Positions 25,809 to 35,757 of a stretch of 64,000 nucleotides of DNA are shown piece by piece. Under the pieces are notes generated by a model, which saw nothing but the letters and a program-made list of their open reading frames with translations, was not told where the DNA came from and did no database searches. The position numbers and the translations under genes are program-made. The DNA is from an uncultured Clostridia bacterium (GTDB lineage Bacteria > Bacillota > Clostridia > Lachnospirales > Anaerotignaceae), in assembly GCA_944383885.1 (NCBI GenBank), contig CALWRF010000038.1:162936-226935 (forward strand). Direction: 5' to 3'. Position 1 is the first letter of the stretch. Each line of letters begins with the position of its first letter.

Positions 25809-27284
25809 TTATTTAAGTCTTTTTAATATTTCGGTTAAATATCTGTATGTCCTTTCAACTGAAGGTATGCTGAGTTTTTCTTCTGTTGTATGCACTCCGC
25901 TCATATCCGGACCAATTGACGCCATGTCCATTTCAGGCACAGCCCCGGCAAAAAGTCCGCATTCAAGTCCGGCATGTATTGAGTTTACTTTAGGTTCGCA
26001 GTTAAATAAATCCTTAAATGTTCCAACCATTACATCCCTTAAAGGCGAATTCTCTTTATACTCCCAAGCCGGATATTTCCCCCTTAACTCAATTTGCGCG
26101 CCCAAAATACGGCTTATGGCTTTAAACTGCTCTTCAATAACATCGCGCCTTGAAATTACAGAGCTTCTTGGTGCTGACACAACAGTTATTTTATCCTCAA
26201 ATGAGCGCAGCACGCCTATATTAACAGAGCTTTCCACAAGGGACGGCATTTTAGAACTCATAGTCATTACTCCGTAAGGCATAACATTAAGCATGTCCAC
26301 AGCTTTGTTAAATGTTTTTTCCGACATTACAAATTCCGGAGCGCCGTTAAAATCACTTAATTTTACGCTTATACCGTATTCTTCTTTTGAATATTCATTA
26401 GCAAATATATTTTCAAAACGGCTTAACTCTTCTTTTATTTTGCCCTCGTATTCAGGCTTTATAAATATAATAGCCGAGGCTTCCCTTGGTATGGCGTTGT
26501 CTTTGCTTCCGCCGAAAATATCGCATAAGCCGCAAATATTTTCTATTCCTTTAAGCACACGGCCTAAAAGCTTTATGGCGCTTGCTCTCTGGAGATGTAT
26601 GTCGCTTCCGGAATGACCGCCTTTTAAACCGCTTATTAAAACAGTTTTAAATACACAGCCTTCCGGCGCTTTCTGCCTTTCAACAGGCAGTGAAACTTCA
26701 ATCCTCATTCCGCCGGCGCAGCTTACTATAATTTCCCCTTCTTCTTCAGAATCTAAGTTAATAAGCCTTCTGCCTTTTAATAAAGAGCAGTCAAAATTCC
26801 TTGCGCCGTTCATCCCAACTTCCTCATCAGTTGTAAGAAGCACCTCTATCATAGGGTGGCATAATGAGCTGTCATCAAGCACAGCTAACGCCATAGCCGC
26901 CGCAATGCCGTCATCGCCGCCTAATGTTGTTCCGTCGGCTTTTATAAATTCCCCGTCTTTTAAAAGCTTAATAGGGTCTTTTAAAAAGTCGTGGGTGCTT
27001 TCAGGTGTTTTTTCACATACCATGTCCATGTGTCCCTGAAGTATAACGCCCGGTGCGTTTTCATAGCCCCGCGACGCCTCTTTTCTAATTAATATATTGT
27101 TGCTATTGTCCCTTTTATACCAAAAATTATGGCTTTTTGCGAAATTTTCAAAATACCGGCTTATTTTTTCTTCATTTCCGCTTCCCCTCGGCACAGAGCT
27201 AATCTCAGCAAAGTATTTCCAAACATTTTCAGGCGTTATGCCTTTTACAGTCCCAATATTATATTTTAAACCGTTTTCTTCCAT
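25809..27284 (-). CDS. pepD: Aminoacyl-histidine dipeptidase (M20)
   Basis: 491-residue metallodipeptidase of the PepD/carnosinase-like M20C family, cleaving Xaa-His dipeptides with two zinc ions. Metal-site motifs are QGHMDMVCEK (His near 85), GGDDGIAAA (bridging Asp), TTDEEVGMNGA (catalytic Glu) and the C-terminal HAGLECG. Length matches the family. The start follows GGAGGTAATATTT. It precedes the AI-2E-family permease by 15 bases. Confidence 0.94.
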   Translation of the reverse strand: MEENGLKYNIGTVKGITPENVWKYFAEISSVPRGSGNEEKISRYFENFAKSHNFWYKRDNSNNILIRKEASRGYENAPGVILQGHMDMVCEKTPESTHDFLKDPIKLLKDGEFIKADGTTLGGDDGIAAAMALAVLDDSSLCHPMIEVLLTTDEEVGMNGARNFDCSLLKGRRLINLDSEEEGEIIVSCAGGMRIEVSLPVERQKAPEGCVFKTVLISGLKGGHSGSDIHLQRASAIKLLGRVLKGIENICGLCDIFGGSKDNAIPREASAIIFIKPEYEGKIKEELSRFENIFANEYSKEEYGISVKLSDFNGAPEFVMSEKTFNKAVDMLNVMPYGVMTMSSKMPSLVESSVNIGVLRSFEDKITVVSAPRSSVISRRDVIEEQFKAISRILGAQIELRGKYPAWEYKENSPLRDVMVGTFKDLFNCEPKVNSIHAGLECGLFAGAVPEMDMASIGPDMSGVHTTEEKLSIPSVERTYRYLTEILKRLK

Positions 27285-27426
27285 AAATATTACCTCCGGG
27301 TTTTAATTATATTATTGTATTTTAAACTTAATTATTAAACATTATTATTTCGACATTATTTCCTAAAATTCTTCTATTTTTCATACGCCGCATTACATTA
27401 AATTTTCAGTTATTATACCACAAAAA

Positions 27427-27463
27427 AAGCGCAAAGCTTTTTTAATTAAAAAACTTCACGCTT
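27427..27463 (-). terminator. AT-rich terminator after 27470 gene
   Basis: AAGCG...AAGCTTTTTT pairs with AAAAAACTT...CGCTT, and a run of T follows on the minus strand. Confidence 0.65.
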
Positions 27464-27469
27464 AAATTA

Positions 27470-28141
27470 TTAAAAATCACTTCCTGAAAAACCGTCCTGC
27501 ATAATATCTAAATCATTTTCTCTATAATCCCTGAAAGTCTTTGCCGTACGGTAAAGGTATATTAGTTTTAATATGCTTACAACAATTATAGCTATGGCGG
27601 AAACAAGCATAACTAAAAGCCCTATAACAGGCGACAATATAAACATAGCAAATACGCTTAACAAAAATACAGCAAATGAGCCTATATACCATATCCAGAG
27701 TTTTTTCCATTTTGCAGATATAACATTGTCAAAATCCGCAACAACTCCGCTGTGCGCCATATATTCAAAATACTCTCCCACAAGACCGGACGCGCCCAAC
27801 GGAATAAGCGCAAGCAAATATAAGCCGTCATTATCATAAAACAAATAATTGAATACAAAACTCAGCACAGTTACTATAATAAGGATAACGCCGGATATTT
27901 TATACCTGCCGTCATACTCAGAAACTTTCAAAAGCAATGCGCCGTAAGCTATCTGGCATATTAACTGCAAAATCTCACCAGGAAAATACAAAGCCGGAAA
28001 CATAGCTGAAACATTTTCATTAACCATAACAGATGCAATCATGCTTGGTATAAAAAGCCAGAACATAATCCAGAGCCATTTGCCTAAAAACCCGGCTTTT
28101 TGTGCTTTATAGCCTTTACCGCCGTTTTCAATATCAAACAT
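27470..28141 (-). CDS. Polytopic membrane protein of unknown function
   Basis: 223-residue membrane protein with about six hydrophobic helices. The N-terminus is charged (MFDIENGGKGYKAQK) and the middle carries VGEYFEYMAHSGV facing the cytoplasm. The start follows AAAAGGAGGC. No known transporter signature is visible. It is transcribed alone, between PepD and the PFL gene. Confidence 0.72.
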   Translation of the reverse strand: MFDIENGGKGYKAQKAGFLGKWLWIMFWLFIPSMIASVMVNENVSAMFPALYFPGEILQLICQIAYGALLLKVSEYDGRYKISGVILIIVTVLSFVFNYLFYDNDGLYLLALIPLGASGLVGEYFEYMAHSGVVADFDNVISAKWKKLWIWYIGSFAVFLLSVFAMFILSPVIGLLVMLVSAIAIIVVSILKLIYLYRTAKTFRDYRENDLDIMQDGFSGSDF

Positions 28142-28243
28142 ATTTCCGCCTCCTTTTAAAGCACAATTAAATTAACAGCCAGACTTTGCCGTAATATCAT
28201 TAATATTCATAAATGCCAATAAAATACTGCCTTTTATGTATTT

Positions 28244-29602
28244 TTAGTTTTTAAAGCTGTGTATAGGCGCCGGTATCCTTCCGCCTCTGTCAATAAACGC
28301 CTTGCAGCTGTAGCCGTTAACCGGCATAATAGGCGCATAGCCTAAAAGACCGCCGAACTCTACTGTTTCGCCAACGCCTTTGCCTATTACAGGTATAAGC
28401 CTTACAGCTGTTGTTTTGCTGTTTACCATGCCTATAGCAGCTTCATCGGCTATAATACCGGAAATTGTTTCGGCTGAAGTATCCCCAGGTACAGCTATCA
28501 TATCAAGACCTACAGAGCAGACACACGTCATTGCCTCAAGCTTTTCAAGCGTAAGCGCTCCTAAACGGGCTGCCTCAATCATGCCGTTGTCCTCGCTTAC
28601 AGGTATAAACGCGCCGCTTAAACCGCCTACATAAGAACTTGCCATAACTCCGCCTTTTTTTACATTGTCGTTAAGCATTGCAAGGGCGGCAGTTGTTCCC
28701 GGCGCTCCAGCCTCCTGAAGACCCATTTCCTGGAAAATTTCCGCTATTGAGTCGCCTATAGCAGGCGTTGGGGCAAGTGAAAGGTCTATAATACCGAAAG
28801 GTGTATTAAGCCTTTTAGACGCTTCCTGGGCAACAAGCTGACCCACACGCGTAATTTTAAAAGCTGTTTTCTTTATTGTTTCGCAAAGTGTTTCAAAATC
28901 AGCCCCGCGTACTTCCTCAAGAGCCTTTTTAACAACACCCGGACCGCTTACGCCTACATTAATAACACAGTCTTTTTCGCCTACGCCGTGAAAAGCTCCA
29001 GCCATAAACGGGTTATCCTCAACAGCATTGCAGAATACCACAAGCTTTGCACAGCCGAGGCAGCTGTTGTCTTTTGTAAGCTCGGCAGTCTCTTTTATAA
29101 CCTGACCCATTCTTTTAACAACGTCCATATCAATGCCGTTTCTTGATGTGCCCACATTAACGGAAGAGCATACAAAATCTGTTTCAGCAAGCGCCTGTGG
29201 GATTGAGTCAATAAGCACTCTGTCGCTTGGCGTGCAGCCCTTATGCACAAGTGCGGAAAAACCGCCTAAAAAGTTAACTCCCACATCTTTAGCAGCCTTG
29301 TCCAGCGTTTTGGCAACTGATACATAGCTGTCTGTATTGCAGCCGGCTGCGGCAATGGCAATAGGGGTAACTGAAATTCTTTTGTTTACAATGGGAATGC
29401 CCAGCTCAAGCTCAAGCTGTTTGCCTACCTTAACAAGGTCTTTGGCTTTAGTTGTTATTTTATTATATATTTTTTCGTTAAATCTATTAATATCGGAATC
29501 AGCACAGTCAAGAAGGCTTATGCCCATAGTAATGGTACGCACGTCAAGGTTCATGTGCTGAATCATAGAATTAGTTTCCTGAATTTCTCCTCTTGAAATC
29601 AT
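28244..29602 (-). CDS. PFL family (UPF0210/DUF711) protein
   Basis: 452-residue cytosolic protein of the UPF0210/DUF711 family, structurally related to pyruvate formate-lyase folds and not functionally assigned. Conserved segments are [19 protein letters not shown], [30 protein letters not shown] and [13 protein letters not shown]. The start follows AGGAGG. It is preceded 36 bases upstream by an ACT-domain gene; this pairing recurs in Firmicutes, so the ACT protein probably senses an amino acid for it. Confidence 0.9.
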   Translation of the reverse strand: MISRGEIQETNSMIQHMNLDVRTITMGISLLDCADSDINRFNEKIYNKITTKAKDLVKVGKQLELELGIPIVNKRISVTPIAIAAAGCNTDSYVSVAKTLDKAAKDVGVNFLGGFSALVHKGCTPSDRVLIDSIPQALAETDFVCSSVNVGTSRNGIDMDVVKRMGQVIKETAELTKDNSCLGCAKLVVFCNAVEDNPFMAGAFHGVGEKDCVINVGVSGPGVVKKALEEVRGADFETLCETIKKTAFKITRVGQLVAQEASKRLNTPFGIIDLSLAPTPAIGDSIAEIFQEMGLQEAGAPGTTAALAMLNDNVKKGGVMASSYVGGLSGAFIPVSEDNGMIEAARLGALTLEKLEAMTCVCSVGLDMIAVPGDTSAETISGIIADEAAIGMVNSKTTAVRLIPVIGKGVGETVEFGGLLGYAPIMPVNGYSCKAFIDRGGRIPAPIHSFKN

Positions 29603-29637
29603 TAGGACTTTCCTCCTGTTATTGAGTAATGGCAGAA

Positions 29638-29907
29638 TTAAATTCTGTGCATGCAGTCAAATATAGCTTCCTGCTGTATTCTAATATCAACATTAAGCTC
29701 CTCAGATACTTTTTTAAGACCTGAGGCAAGCTCTTCAAAAGGTACCGTGCACTTTTCAATATCAGCAATCATAAGCATGCTGAAATATCCCTTAACTATA
29801 GTCTGGGATATGTCCAATATGTTTACGCCTTTTTCGGAAAGATAAATGCAGACTTTAGCTATAATGCCTACTTTGTCTTTACCCAAAACAGTAATAATAC
29901 AGTTCAT
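29638..29907 (-). CDS. ACT-domain protein (UPF0237)
   Basis: 89-residue protein consisting of one ACT domain ([35 protein letters not shown]). ACT domains bind amino acids and regulate neighbours. The start follows AGGAGGAATAGAG. It is in an operon with the PFL-family gene. Confidence 0.92.
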   Translation of the reverse strand: MNCIITVLGKDKVGIIAKVCIYLSEKGVNILDISQTIVKGYFSMLMIADIEKCTVPFEELASGLKKVSEELNVDIRIQQEAIFDCMHRI

Positions 29908-30141
29908 CTCTATTCCTCCTGTGTAAATACCAGTTTAATGTATTTTTATTTAAGTTTATAATAAGGCATATTAATTGCCACGTCAATGTTTTGCTCTTTT
30001 AAAAAAACTGATGTTAAAAGCGCCAAACTATATAAATCACAATGTAAAGCAGATGTTAAAACATAATAAATAACAAAAACCGCAGAAAATTCTTTTACTC
30101 ACGGACAAATGTGCATAATATAAACAAAAAATATAAAAAAT

Positions 30142-30160
30142 CCCACGATATTTTCGTGGG
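30142..30160 (-). terminator. Terminator after ECF S-component
   Basis: CCCACGA / TCGTGGG stem with a five-base loop; a T-rich tract follows on the minus strand. Confidence 0.85.
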
Positions 30161-30171
30161 ATAAAGTAAAC

Positions 30172-30681
30172 TTACATAGCTTTAACTCTTTCTATAATTC
30201 CGCTTCCCTTTAAAATAGATACAAAAATAAATGTAATAACTATTCCAGCGCTTGTCTGTATTAAAAGAGTAGGCGTCATAACCATAGCCTGGGCAAAGCC
30301 GTAATATATTATTTTTACTGACGTATATCCTATTATCTGCAAAATACCGCCTGATAAAGCGCCTAAAACATAATTAAATTTTGCTTTCGGCATGTATTTT
30401 TCAATAATAAGCCCCATAACAGAAGCCATTAAAAACTTAATTATAAAAGTAGGTATTATCCACTGAGGATAGCCGCCTATTAAATCCGCCATAGCAGCGC
30501 CTGTACCACCAGCCCATGCGCCTTTTTTCCTGCCTAAAACCATAACTCCCGTAAGTATGGCGCAGTCGCCTAAATGAGTATATCCGTCTGCAAAAGGTAT
30601 TTTAAATGTATAAGTAAGCACAAAAACTATTGCCGCCATTGCCGCTGTTTTTGTAAGCTCTTTTACAGTAAATTTTTCCAT
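30172..30681 (-). CDS. ECF transporter substrate-binding (S) component
   Basis: 169-residue membrane protein with five to six helices, fitting the ECF S-component family for vitamin or nucleotide-precursor uptake. HLGDCAILTGVMVLG and GAWAGGTGAAMADLIGGYPQWI resemble the usual GDCxx and Asp-rich loops. Such proteins recruit shared EcfA/A'/T energising subunits encoded elsewhere. The substrate is unknown. It lies 84 bases after an amidohydrolase gene on the same strand, hinting that the two handle one compound. The start follows AGAGGTG. Confidence 0.85.
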   Translation of the reverse strand: MEKFTVKELTKTAAMAAIVFVLTYTFKIPFADGYTHLGDCAILTGVMVLGRKKGAWAGGTGAAMADLIGGYPQWIIPTFIIKFLMASVMGLIIEKYMPKAKFNYVLGALSGGILQIIGYTSVKIIYYGFAQAMVMTPTLLIQTSAGIVITFIFVSILKGSGIIERVKAM

Positions 30682-30764
30682 ATTATCACCTCTTATTTAA
30701 GCTTTATACAATAATATAATACTTAAAACAGCAAAAAAGTTTAATTAAATTTATAATTGTATGG

Positions 30765-31505
30765 TTACACTTGTTTATTAATGCCTAAAAATTTAGCTGC
30801 ATTGTTATAAAAAACATCTTCTATGCCTTTAGCATCAAGACCGCTTGTTATAACCTTCTGCATTTCTACTGTAGGGTGATGAAAAGGAGAATCTATACCG
30901 AACATTATCCTGTCTTTCCCAACAGTGTCGTAAGCCTCTTTTATTTTGCAGCCCATAGGCATGCCGCTCATTTCAAGATATATATTGCTGTGTCTTCTTG
31001 CCATTTTAAGGGCAGCATCTATATACACGCCGTGACCATGACCCATGTGAATCATAACTGTTTTAACATTCGGGTGCCTCTCAGCCAGAAGAGCTATGCT
31101 CCAAGGCAGCGAATAAGGCGGATGACCGCTGTGGATAAATACCGGTATTCCGTATTTTTCAGCTTTTTCCATAACCGGGTCAACAATTGTATCATCAGCT
31201 ACAAAGGCGCTTTTAAGAGGGTTCATTTTTATGCCTTTAAAGCCTTTCTCTTCAATATAATACTTTAAATTTTCAATGCATTTTTCACCGTCAAGAGGGT
31301 TTAAATAGACTATTGGGAATATCCTGTCCGGATATTTTTCAAATGCGTTTAATGTATCATTGTTTGTTTTTTCATTAGCGCTGCAAAGCACTGTCAACTC
31401 TATTTCATAAGTATCCATGTTTTTAATAATACTGTCTATATCGCTTTCAATCCCTGCCCAGCCGGCAAAATTTCCAACATGGGAATGTAAATCAATTTTC
31501 TTCAT
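30765..31505 (-). CDS. Amidohydrolase-family metal-dependent hydrolase
   Basis: 246-residue TIM-barrel amidohydrolase (amidohydrolase_2 type). The N-terminal metal motif is DLHSHVG, followed by GFKGIKMNPLKSAF, FIHSGHPPYSLPW, MIHMGHGHGVY and the C-terminal MFGIDSPFHHPT with its conserved Asp. The substrate is unknown. I take the ATG at 31505, preceded by GGAGGCG; the in-frame ATG five codons upstream overlaps that site. It is upstream of the ECF S-component on the same strand. Confidence 0.85.
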   Translation of the reverse strand: MKKIDLHSHVGNFAGWAGIESDIDSIIKNMDTYEIELTVLCSANEKTNNDTLNAFEKYPDRIFPIVYLNPLDGEKCIENLKYYIEEKGFKGIKMNPLKSAFVADDTIVDPVMEKAEKYGIPVFIHSGHPPYSLPWSIALLAERHPNVKTVMIHMGHGHGVYIDAALKMARRHSNIYLEMSGMPMGCKIKEAYDTVGKDRIMFGIDSPFHHPTVEMQKVITSGLDAKGIEDVFYNNAAKFLGINKQV

Positions 31506-31696
31506 ATTTGTCGCCTCCAATGCTTTTCGATGAATAAAATCCTAACATAGCAGCGGAAAAAATTCCATAATTACATTTAAAATTTATTATAATGTATCCA
31601 TACAAATTTTTTAATAACATTTCCATTTTCTTGATTTATTTTAAGCCGGAGTATATACTGTATTTACATTAAATTTAAAAGAAATGAGGGATTAGT

Positions 31697-32518
31697 ATGG
31701 GTAAAAAAGTATGGGCTATGTTTTTCAGCGGAACCGGCACAACAGAAAAAACAGTTACAGCAATAGCTGCCGACATTGCCGCATATACAGGCTATGAAAT
31801 GGAAACATTTAATTTTACACAGCCTAAAAACCGCTTAATACCTAAAGAATTTACCTGTGACGATATTGTAGTTTTAGGCACGCCGGTATATGCCGGCAGA
31901 GTGCCTAATGTGCTTTTAAAATACTTAAACTCAATTAAAGGAAACGGCGCTATAGGAATACCTGTAGTTCTTTTCGGCAACAGGAGCTATGACGACGCCC
32001 TAATGGAACTTAGAAACATAATGACAGATGACGGGTTTAAACCTATAGCCGCCGGAGCCTTTGTTGGGGCGCACGCGTTTTCATATACATTGGCAAAAGG
32101 CAGACCAAACAGCAGCGATATGGAAAAAGCGTCTTTGCTTGCTCAAAAAGCAGCTGAAAAAATCAAATCAGGCTCATTAGGCAATGTACCTGTTTTTGTA
32201 AAGGGCAATAACCCAATAGGTCCTTACTATACTCCGCGCGGTCTTGACGGAAATCCTGTTCAGATACTTAAAGTGCGCCCTCTTACAAACGACAAATGCG
32301 ATAACTGCGGTCTTTGCGCAAAGCTCTGTCCAATGGGCTCAATAGACCCCCTTAATTGCAGGGAGTATATAGGAAAAGGGATTTGCATTAAATGCGGCGC
32401 GTGCGTTAAAAAATGCCCTAAAGGAGCAAAGTATTATACCGATGAGGGCTATCTTTCCCACACGGCGGCACTTGAAAAAAATTTCTCACGTCCTGCTGAA
32501 GTCGAAATTTTTTATTAA
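31697..32518 (+). CDS. Flavodoxin-ferredoxin fusion (EFR1 family)
   Basis: 273-residue protein. The N-terminal flavodoxin-like domain (residues 1-160) has the FMN loop SGTGTTEKT and TPVYAGRVP. The C-terminal domain holds two [4Fe-4S] motifs, CDNCGLCAKLCP and CIKCGACVKKCP (about 197-245). This architecture is that of EFR1-family 'ferrodoxins', electron carriers common in anaerobes with no fixed partner. The start follows GAGGG. It stands alone with a bidirectional terminator behind it. Confidence 0.92.
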   Translation: MGKKVWAMFFSGTGTTEKTVTAIAADIAAYTGYEMETFNFTQPKNRLIPKEFTCDDIVVLGTPVYAGRVPNVLLKYLNSIKGNGAIGIPVVLFGNRSYDDALMELRNIMTDDGFKPIAAGAFVGAHAFSYTLAKGRPNSSDMEKASLLAQKAAEKIKSGSLGNVPVFVKGNNPIGPYYTPRGLDGNPVQILKVRPLTNDKCDNCGLCAKLCPMGSIDPLNCREYIGKGICIKCGACVKKCPKGAKYYTDEGYLSHTAALEKNFSRPAEVEIFY

Positions 32519-32525
32519 TACATAA

Positions 32526-32566
32526 AAAAGGATTGTTCCAGTTATTGAAAACCGGACAATCCTTTT
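32526..32566. terminator. Bidirectional terminator
   Basis: Eleven-base arms AAAAGGATTGT / ACAATCCTTTT plus an inner CC/GG pair, between convergent genes. Confidence 0.88.
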
Positions 32567-32589
32567 ATTTTAATATTTAATATTTTTAA

Positions 32590-33543
32590 TTATGAGCACA
32601 AATTTCTCGGCGTGCCTTTCTGCCAGAAGTCTATATTGTCAAATACCATTACAGCCCTTAAATACAGCGCTTCTTTGGAAGCAAAAGCCGCATGCGGCGT
32701 AATAACAGTGTTTTTAGCTTTAATTAACGGGTGGTTTAAGTCAAAAGGCGGCTCTGTTTCAAGCACGTCTATTCCCGCTCCAGCAATCCTGCCATCGTTA
32801 AGGGCATTGGCAAGAGCTTCAGAGTCCACAACACCGCCCCTTGCGGTATTTATAAGCACGGCGTTTTTCTTCATTTTGCTTATTAAATCACCTGATATAA
32901 GTTTATCTGTGTTTTTATTGTATGGCACATGAAGTGAAATAATGTCGCAGTTTTTGCAGACTTCCTCAAGGCTTGTATAAATAACTCCCTGATTTTTAAG
33001 CCCTTCTTTTTCTGTTCTGCTGTAAGCGTATACAGTGCAGCCAAAAGCTTTTGCAACAGCGCATACACGGCTTCCTATAGCGCCAGTTCCTATTACGCCG
33101 AAATTTTTGCCGAATAACTCTGTTCCAACAAGACCATCTTTTGTTCCGCCGTTTTTTGCCCTCTCGTCACACTTAGGAATATTGCGAAGAACGGAAACAG
33201 CAAGCCCGAAAGTAAGCTCTGTAACAGCATTTACGGAATAGCCTGCGGCATTTGAAACAACAATGCCTTTTTCCTTACAAAAATCTATATCCACATGGTC
33301 AACACCGGCAAAAGCCACTGAAAGAAACTTCATATCAGCGCATTTTTCAATATAATTTTTCTTAAACGGCATGTTAGCTATAATAACCACATCAGCATCT
33401 CCGGCAGAAGAAGCAACTTCGTTTTCATCTTTTGGTCTTGTGCGGTTAAATATAACCTCGTGTCCCTGTTTAACAATATTTTCAGAAGCTTTTTCCTCTT
33501 CCTGCCGGCTTATGCCCAAAGGCTCCAGCACAACTACTTTCAT
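32590..33543 (-). CDS. D-2-hydroxyacid dehydrogenase
   Basis: 317-residue NAD-dependent dehydrogenase of the D-isomer family (phosphoglycerate, glycerate or hydroxypyruvate type). Motifs are the Rossmann GTGAIGSRV (about 146), the catalytic Arg in NTARGGVVDSEAL (about 230) and the catalytic His in TPHAAFAS. The substrate cannot be fixed; there is no C-terminal ACT domain as in classical SerA. I use the ATG at 33543 preceded by GGGAGGG; an in-frame start 18 codons upstream would run through the terminator hairpin region. Confidence 0.87.
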   Translation of the reverse strand: MKVVVLEPLGISRQEEEKASENIVKQGHEVIFNRTRPKDENEVASSAGDADVVIIANMPFKKNYIEKCADMKFLSVAFAGVDHVDIDFCKEKGIVVSNAAGYSVNAVTELTFGLAVSVLRNIPKCDERAKNGGTKDGLVGTELFGKNFGVIGTGAIGSRVCAVAKAFGCTVYAYSRTEKEGLKNQGVIYTSLEEVCKNCDIISLHVPYNKNTDKLISGDLISKMKKNAVLINTARGGVVDSEALANALNDGRIAGAGIDVLETEPPFDLNHPLIKAKNTVITPHAAFASKEALYLRAVMVFDNIDFWQKGTPRNLCS

Positions 33544-33579
33544 TTTGCGTCCCTCCCGTTTATAATTAATAATAAAAAA

Positions 33580-33605
33580 GCGGACGGCTATAAACATCGT
33601 CCGCT
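33580..33605 (-). terminator. Terminator after EamA permease
   Basis: Eight-base-pair stem AGCGGACG / CGTCCGCT; six T follow on the minus strand. Confidence 0.85.
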
Positions 33606-33661
33606 GAAATACCGTAATTTAATTATAAAATTCATATCATTTACTGTCAATAAATACATAT

Positions 33662-34630
33662 TCATTCATTTGCCGGTTTAGACTTTGTAACCTGCCAAAT
33701 TCCGATTAATATTATAACAGAACCTAAAAATGACATAACCGTTATAGGCTCTCCCAAAAATACAACACCTGCAAACATAGACCAAACAGTTGTAAGTGTG
33801 CCGAATGTGGCAAGGGCTGCAACAGAGAGCTTTCCGGCGGCATAGTTTACAAATACATTAGCCATAACCGAGCAGAATATGCTAAGTATAGCAACCGGTA
33901 TAATAAACTGCGGATTAAATACTGGCATTATATACTCATGTATATTGCCGTTTACCGATTTAAGAGCCGAAATTGTAAATACCACGCTTGATACAAGCAG
34001 AACAATATATGTTCTTTCAAATGCGCTGAACTCCTCTGCCGACTTGCGGTTAACAATTTTATAAGCGGCAGATGTGAGGCATGTGCATAAAAGCAGGAAT
34101 ACCCCAATAGGACTTACAATACCAAGTGCGCTTGATGATATTGTTATAATAATTACGCCTACAATAGGGAGAAGACAGAAGAGGGTCTGTCGTTTTGTAG
34201 GGTATTCCTTTAAAAACAATACTGCCAGAAGTATGGAAACAACCGGCACAACAGCTATTATAACGCCTGAAAATGTGGCGTTGGTATATAAAATGCCATA
34301 GCTTTCAAAATAAAAGTATAGAGGCTCCATAATACCCAGTATTAAAAGCGACTTAATTTTTTTGCCTTTAAACGATATTTTATATTTGCCTGTAAGGCAC
34401 ATTAAATTCATTAATAAGAAAGCCAGTATAAACCTGATAGAAAGAAGAACATCAGGAGAAGCGCAAGTCATGGCAATTTTAGTAAATATATAACTAAAAC
34501 CCCATATTGTCTGACCGGCGCATACCGCCAGTATAGGCAAAGCTCTTTTAGAATCAACAGCCGGAAATTTAGGAACAGATATGGCTCCGCCTGAAAAACT
34601 GTTTAAAGCGTGCAAATTTAAAATGTTCAT
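33662..34630 (-). CDS. EamA/DMT-family transporter
   Basis: Ten-helix membrane protein (322 residues) made of two EamA repeats; family members export or import small metabolites. The first repeat has CAGQTIWGFSYIFTKIAM and the second VFLGEPITVMSFLGSVIILIGI. The likely start is the ATG at 34630 with AAAGGAAG upstream; the ATG three codons earlier is too close to that site. It is divergent from a LysR regulator across a palindromic site, so that regulator probably controls it. The substrate is unknown. Confidence 0.85.
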   Translation of the reverse strand: MNILNLHALNSFSGGAISVPKFPAVDSKRALPILAVCAGQTIWGFSYIFTKIAMTCASPDVLLSIRFILAFLLMNLMCLTGKYKISFKGKKIKSLLILGIMEPLYFYFESYGILYTNATFSGVIIAVVPVVSILLAVLFLKEYPTKRQTLFCLLPIVGVIIITISSSALGIVSPIGVFLLLCTCLTSAAYKIVNRKSAEEFSAFERTYIVLLVSSVVFTISALKSVNGNIHEYIMPVFNPQFIIPVAILSIFCSVMANVFVNYAAGKLSVAALATFGTLTTVWSMFAGVVFLGEPITVMSFLGSVIILIGIWQVTKSKPANE

Positions 34631-34706
34631 TTCAACCATCTTCCTTTCAACGGCTACATTGTATCACTGCCGGAAATGATTGTAAAATACAATAATTTCA
34701 TATATA

Positions 34707-34726
34707 ATATTGAATTAATTCAATAT
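34707..34726. promoter_or_regulatory. Palindromic LysR-type operator candidate
   Basis: A perfect 20-base palindrome, ATATTGAATTAATTCAATAT, sits between the divergent EamA and LysR genes. LysR boxes follow T-N11-A with interrupted symmetry, which this satisfies. Binding by the adjacent LysR is inferred. Confidence 0.6.
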
Positions 34727-34763
34727 ATTTACACAAGCTTAACATCAAAAAGAGGACAAAAAA

Positions 34764-35663
34764 ATGACAAATGCGGAAATTGAGGCATTCTTAACTATAT
34801 GTGAGTACGGCAGCATATCAAAAGCCGCCGAGAAGCTTTTTATAAGCCAGTCGTCACTTAGCACCAAAATAAAAACACTTGAAAAAAAAATCGGCTGTGA
34901 GCTTTTTGTCCGCGGCAAAGGCATGCGCGGCATACATTTAACTGAACAAGGGCGTAAATTCCTTGAGCTTGCAATTAAATACCAAAAAATAATAGATGAA
35001 ATGATGGATATAGGAAAAACAGGCAAAACCCCTAAGCTCCGTGTTTCTTCCATTAACAGCATGGGAACATACCTGCTTACGCCAGCATACGAAAATTTTA
35101 TCCAAAAAATGCCTGAAGCTGTACTTGAAATACAGGACATGTCTACTGATTCAGTTTATGCCAGCATGGAAAACGGCTTAACTGACTTAGGCTTTATAGT
35201 AAGCCGCAGGGAATCCAAAAAGGTTATTACATATCCGGCTTTTTCAGAACCTATGGTTTTTATATGTCCATATAACTCAGGCTATCCAGATGTTATTGAG
35301 TTAAATATGCTTGATATAAAAAACGAGATTTATATATATTGGTTTAATGAGTTTGATAAGTGGCATAAAGACGCTTTCGGGCAAAACGCCATACCGCAGC
35401 TTCAGCTTGAGATAATGAGCCAGCTTGAGTTTTTTGTAACCAAAAATAAAAACTGGGCAATTGCGCCCAAAAGCGTTGCCTGCGGCTTGGCAAAAGACAA
35501 TAAAGTTAAAATATGCTCTCTTGCTTTTGATGTGCCAAACAGGGTTACATACTGCGTTTATGTGCCTGATAAATCAAAAGCCGGTGTTATAAAATGTTTC
35601 CTTGGATGTTTTAAGGACACACTCCTTTCTTTCAAAAATATGGATATTGATATTTATATATAA
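34764..35663 (+). CDS. LysR-family transcriptional regulator
   Basis: 299-residue regulator. The N-terminal winged helix-turn-helix (residues about 3-62) reads FLTICEYGSISKAAEKLFIS, then QSSLSTKIKTLEKKIGCELF. The rest is the effector-binding domain (SMENGLTDLGFIVSRRE). The start follows AGAGGAC. It is divergent from the EamA permease with a shared palindrome, so it probably controls that transporter in response to its cargo. The effector is unknown. Confidence 0.92.
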   Translation: MTNAEIEAFLTICEYGSISKAAEKLFISQSSLSTKIKTLEKKIGCELFVRGKGMRGIHLTEQGRKFLELAIKYQKIIDEMMDIGKTGKTPKLRVSSINSMGTYLLTPAYENFIQKMPEAVLEIQDMSTDSVYASMENGLTDLGFIVSRRESKKVITYPAFSEPMVFICPYNSGYPDVIELNMLDIKNEIYIYWFNEFDKWHKDAFGQNAIPQLQLEIMSQLEFFVTKNKNWAIAPKSVACGLAKDNKVKICSLAFDVPNRVTYCVYVPDKSKAGVIKCFLGCFKDTLLSFKNMDIDIYI

Positions 35664-35757
35664 AATAATATTAGCTTTAAATTTTTTTAATTATTTTATA
35701 TAATGTAAGCATGCAGTATATGTTTATATTATATAGTTTTTTAAGGGAGAATTGCTT

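Noticed and set aside
25699..26277. 192-residue plus-strand ORF
   Set aside because: Runs antisense across the junction of two well-supported genes.
29908..30171. Riboswitch or small gene in the gap near the ECF component
   Set aside because: AT-rich sequence with only a terminator; no conserved riboswitch core recognised.
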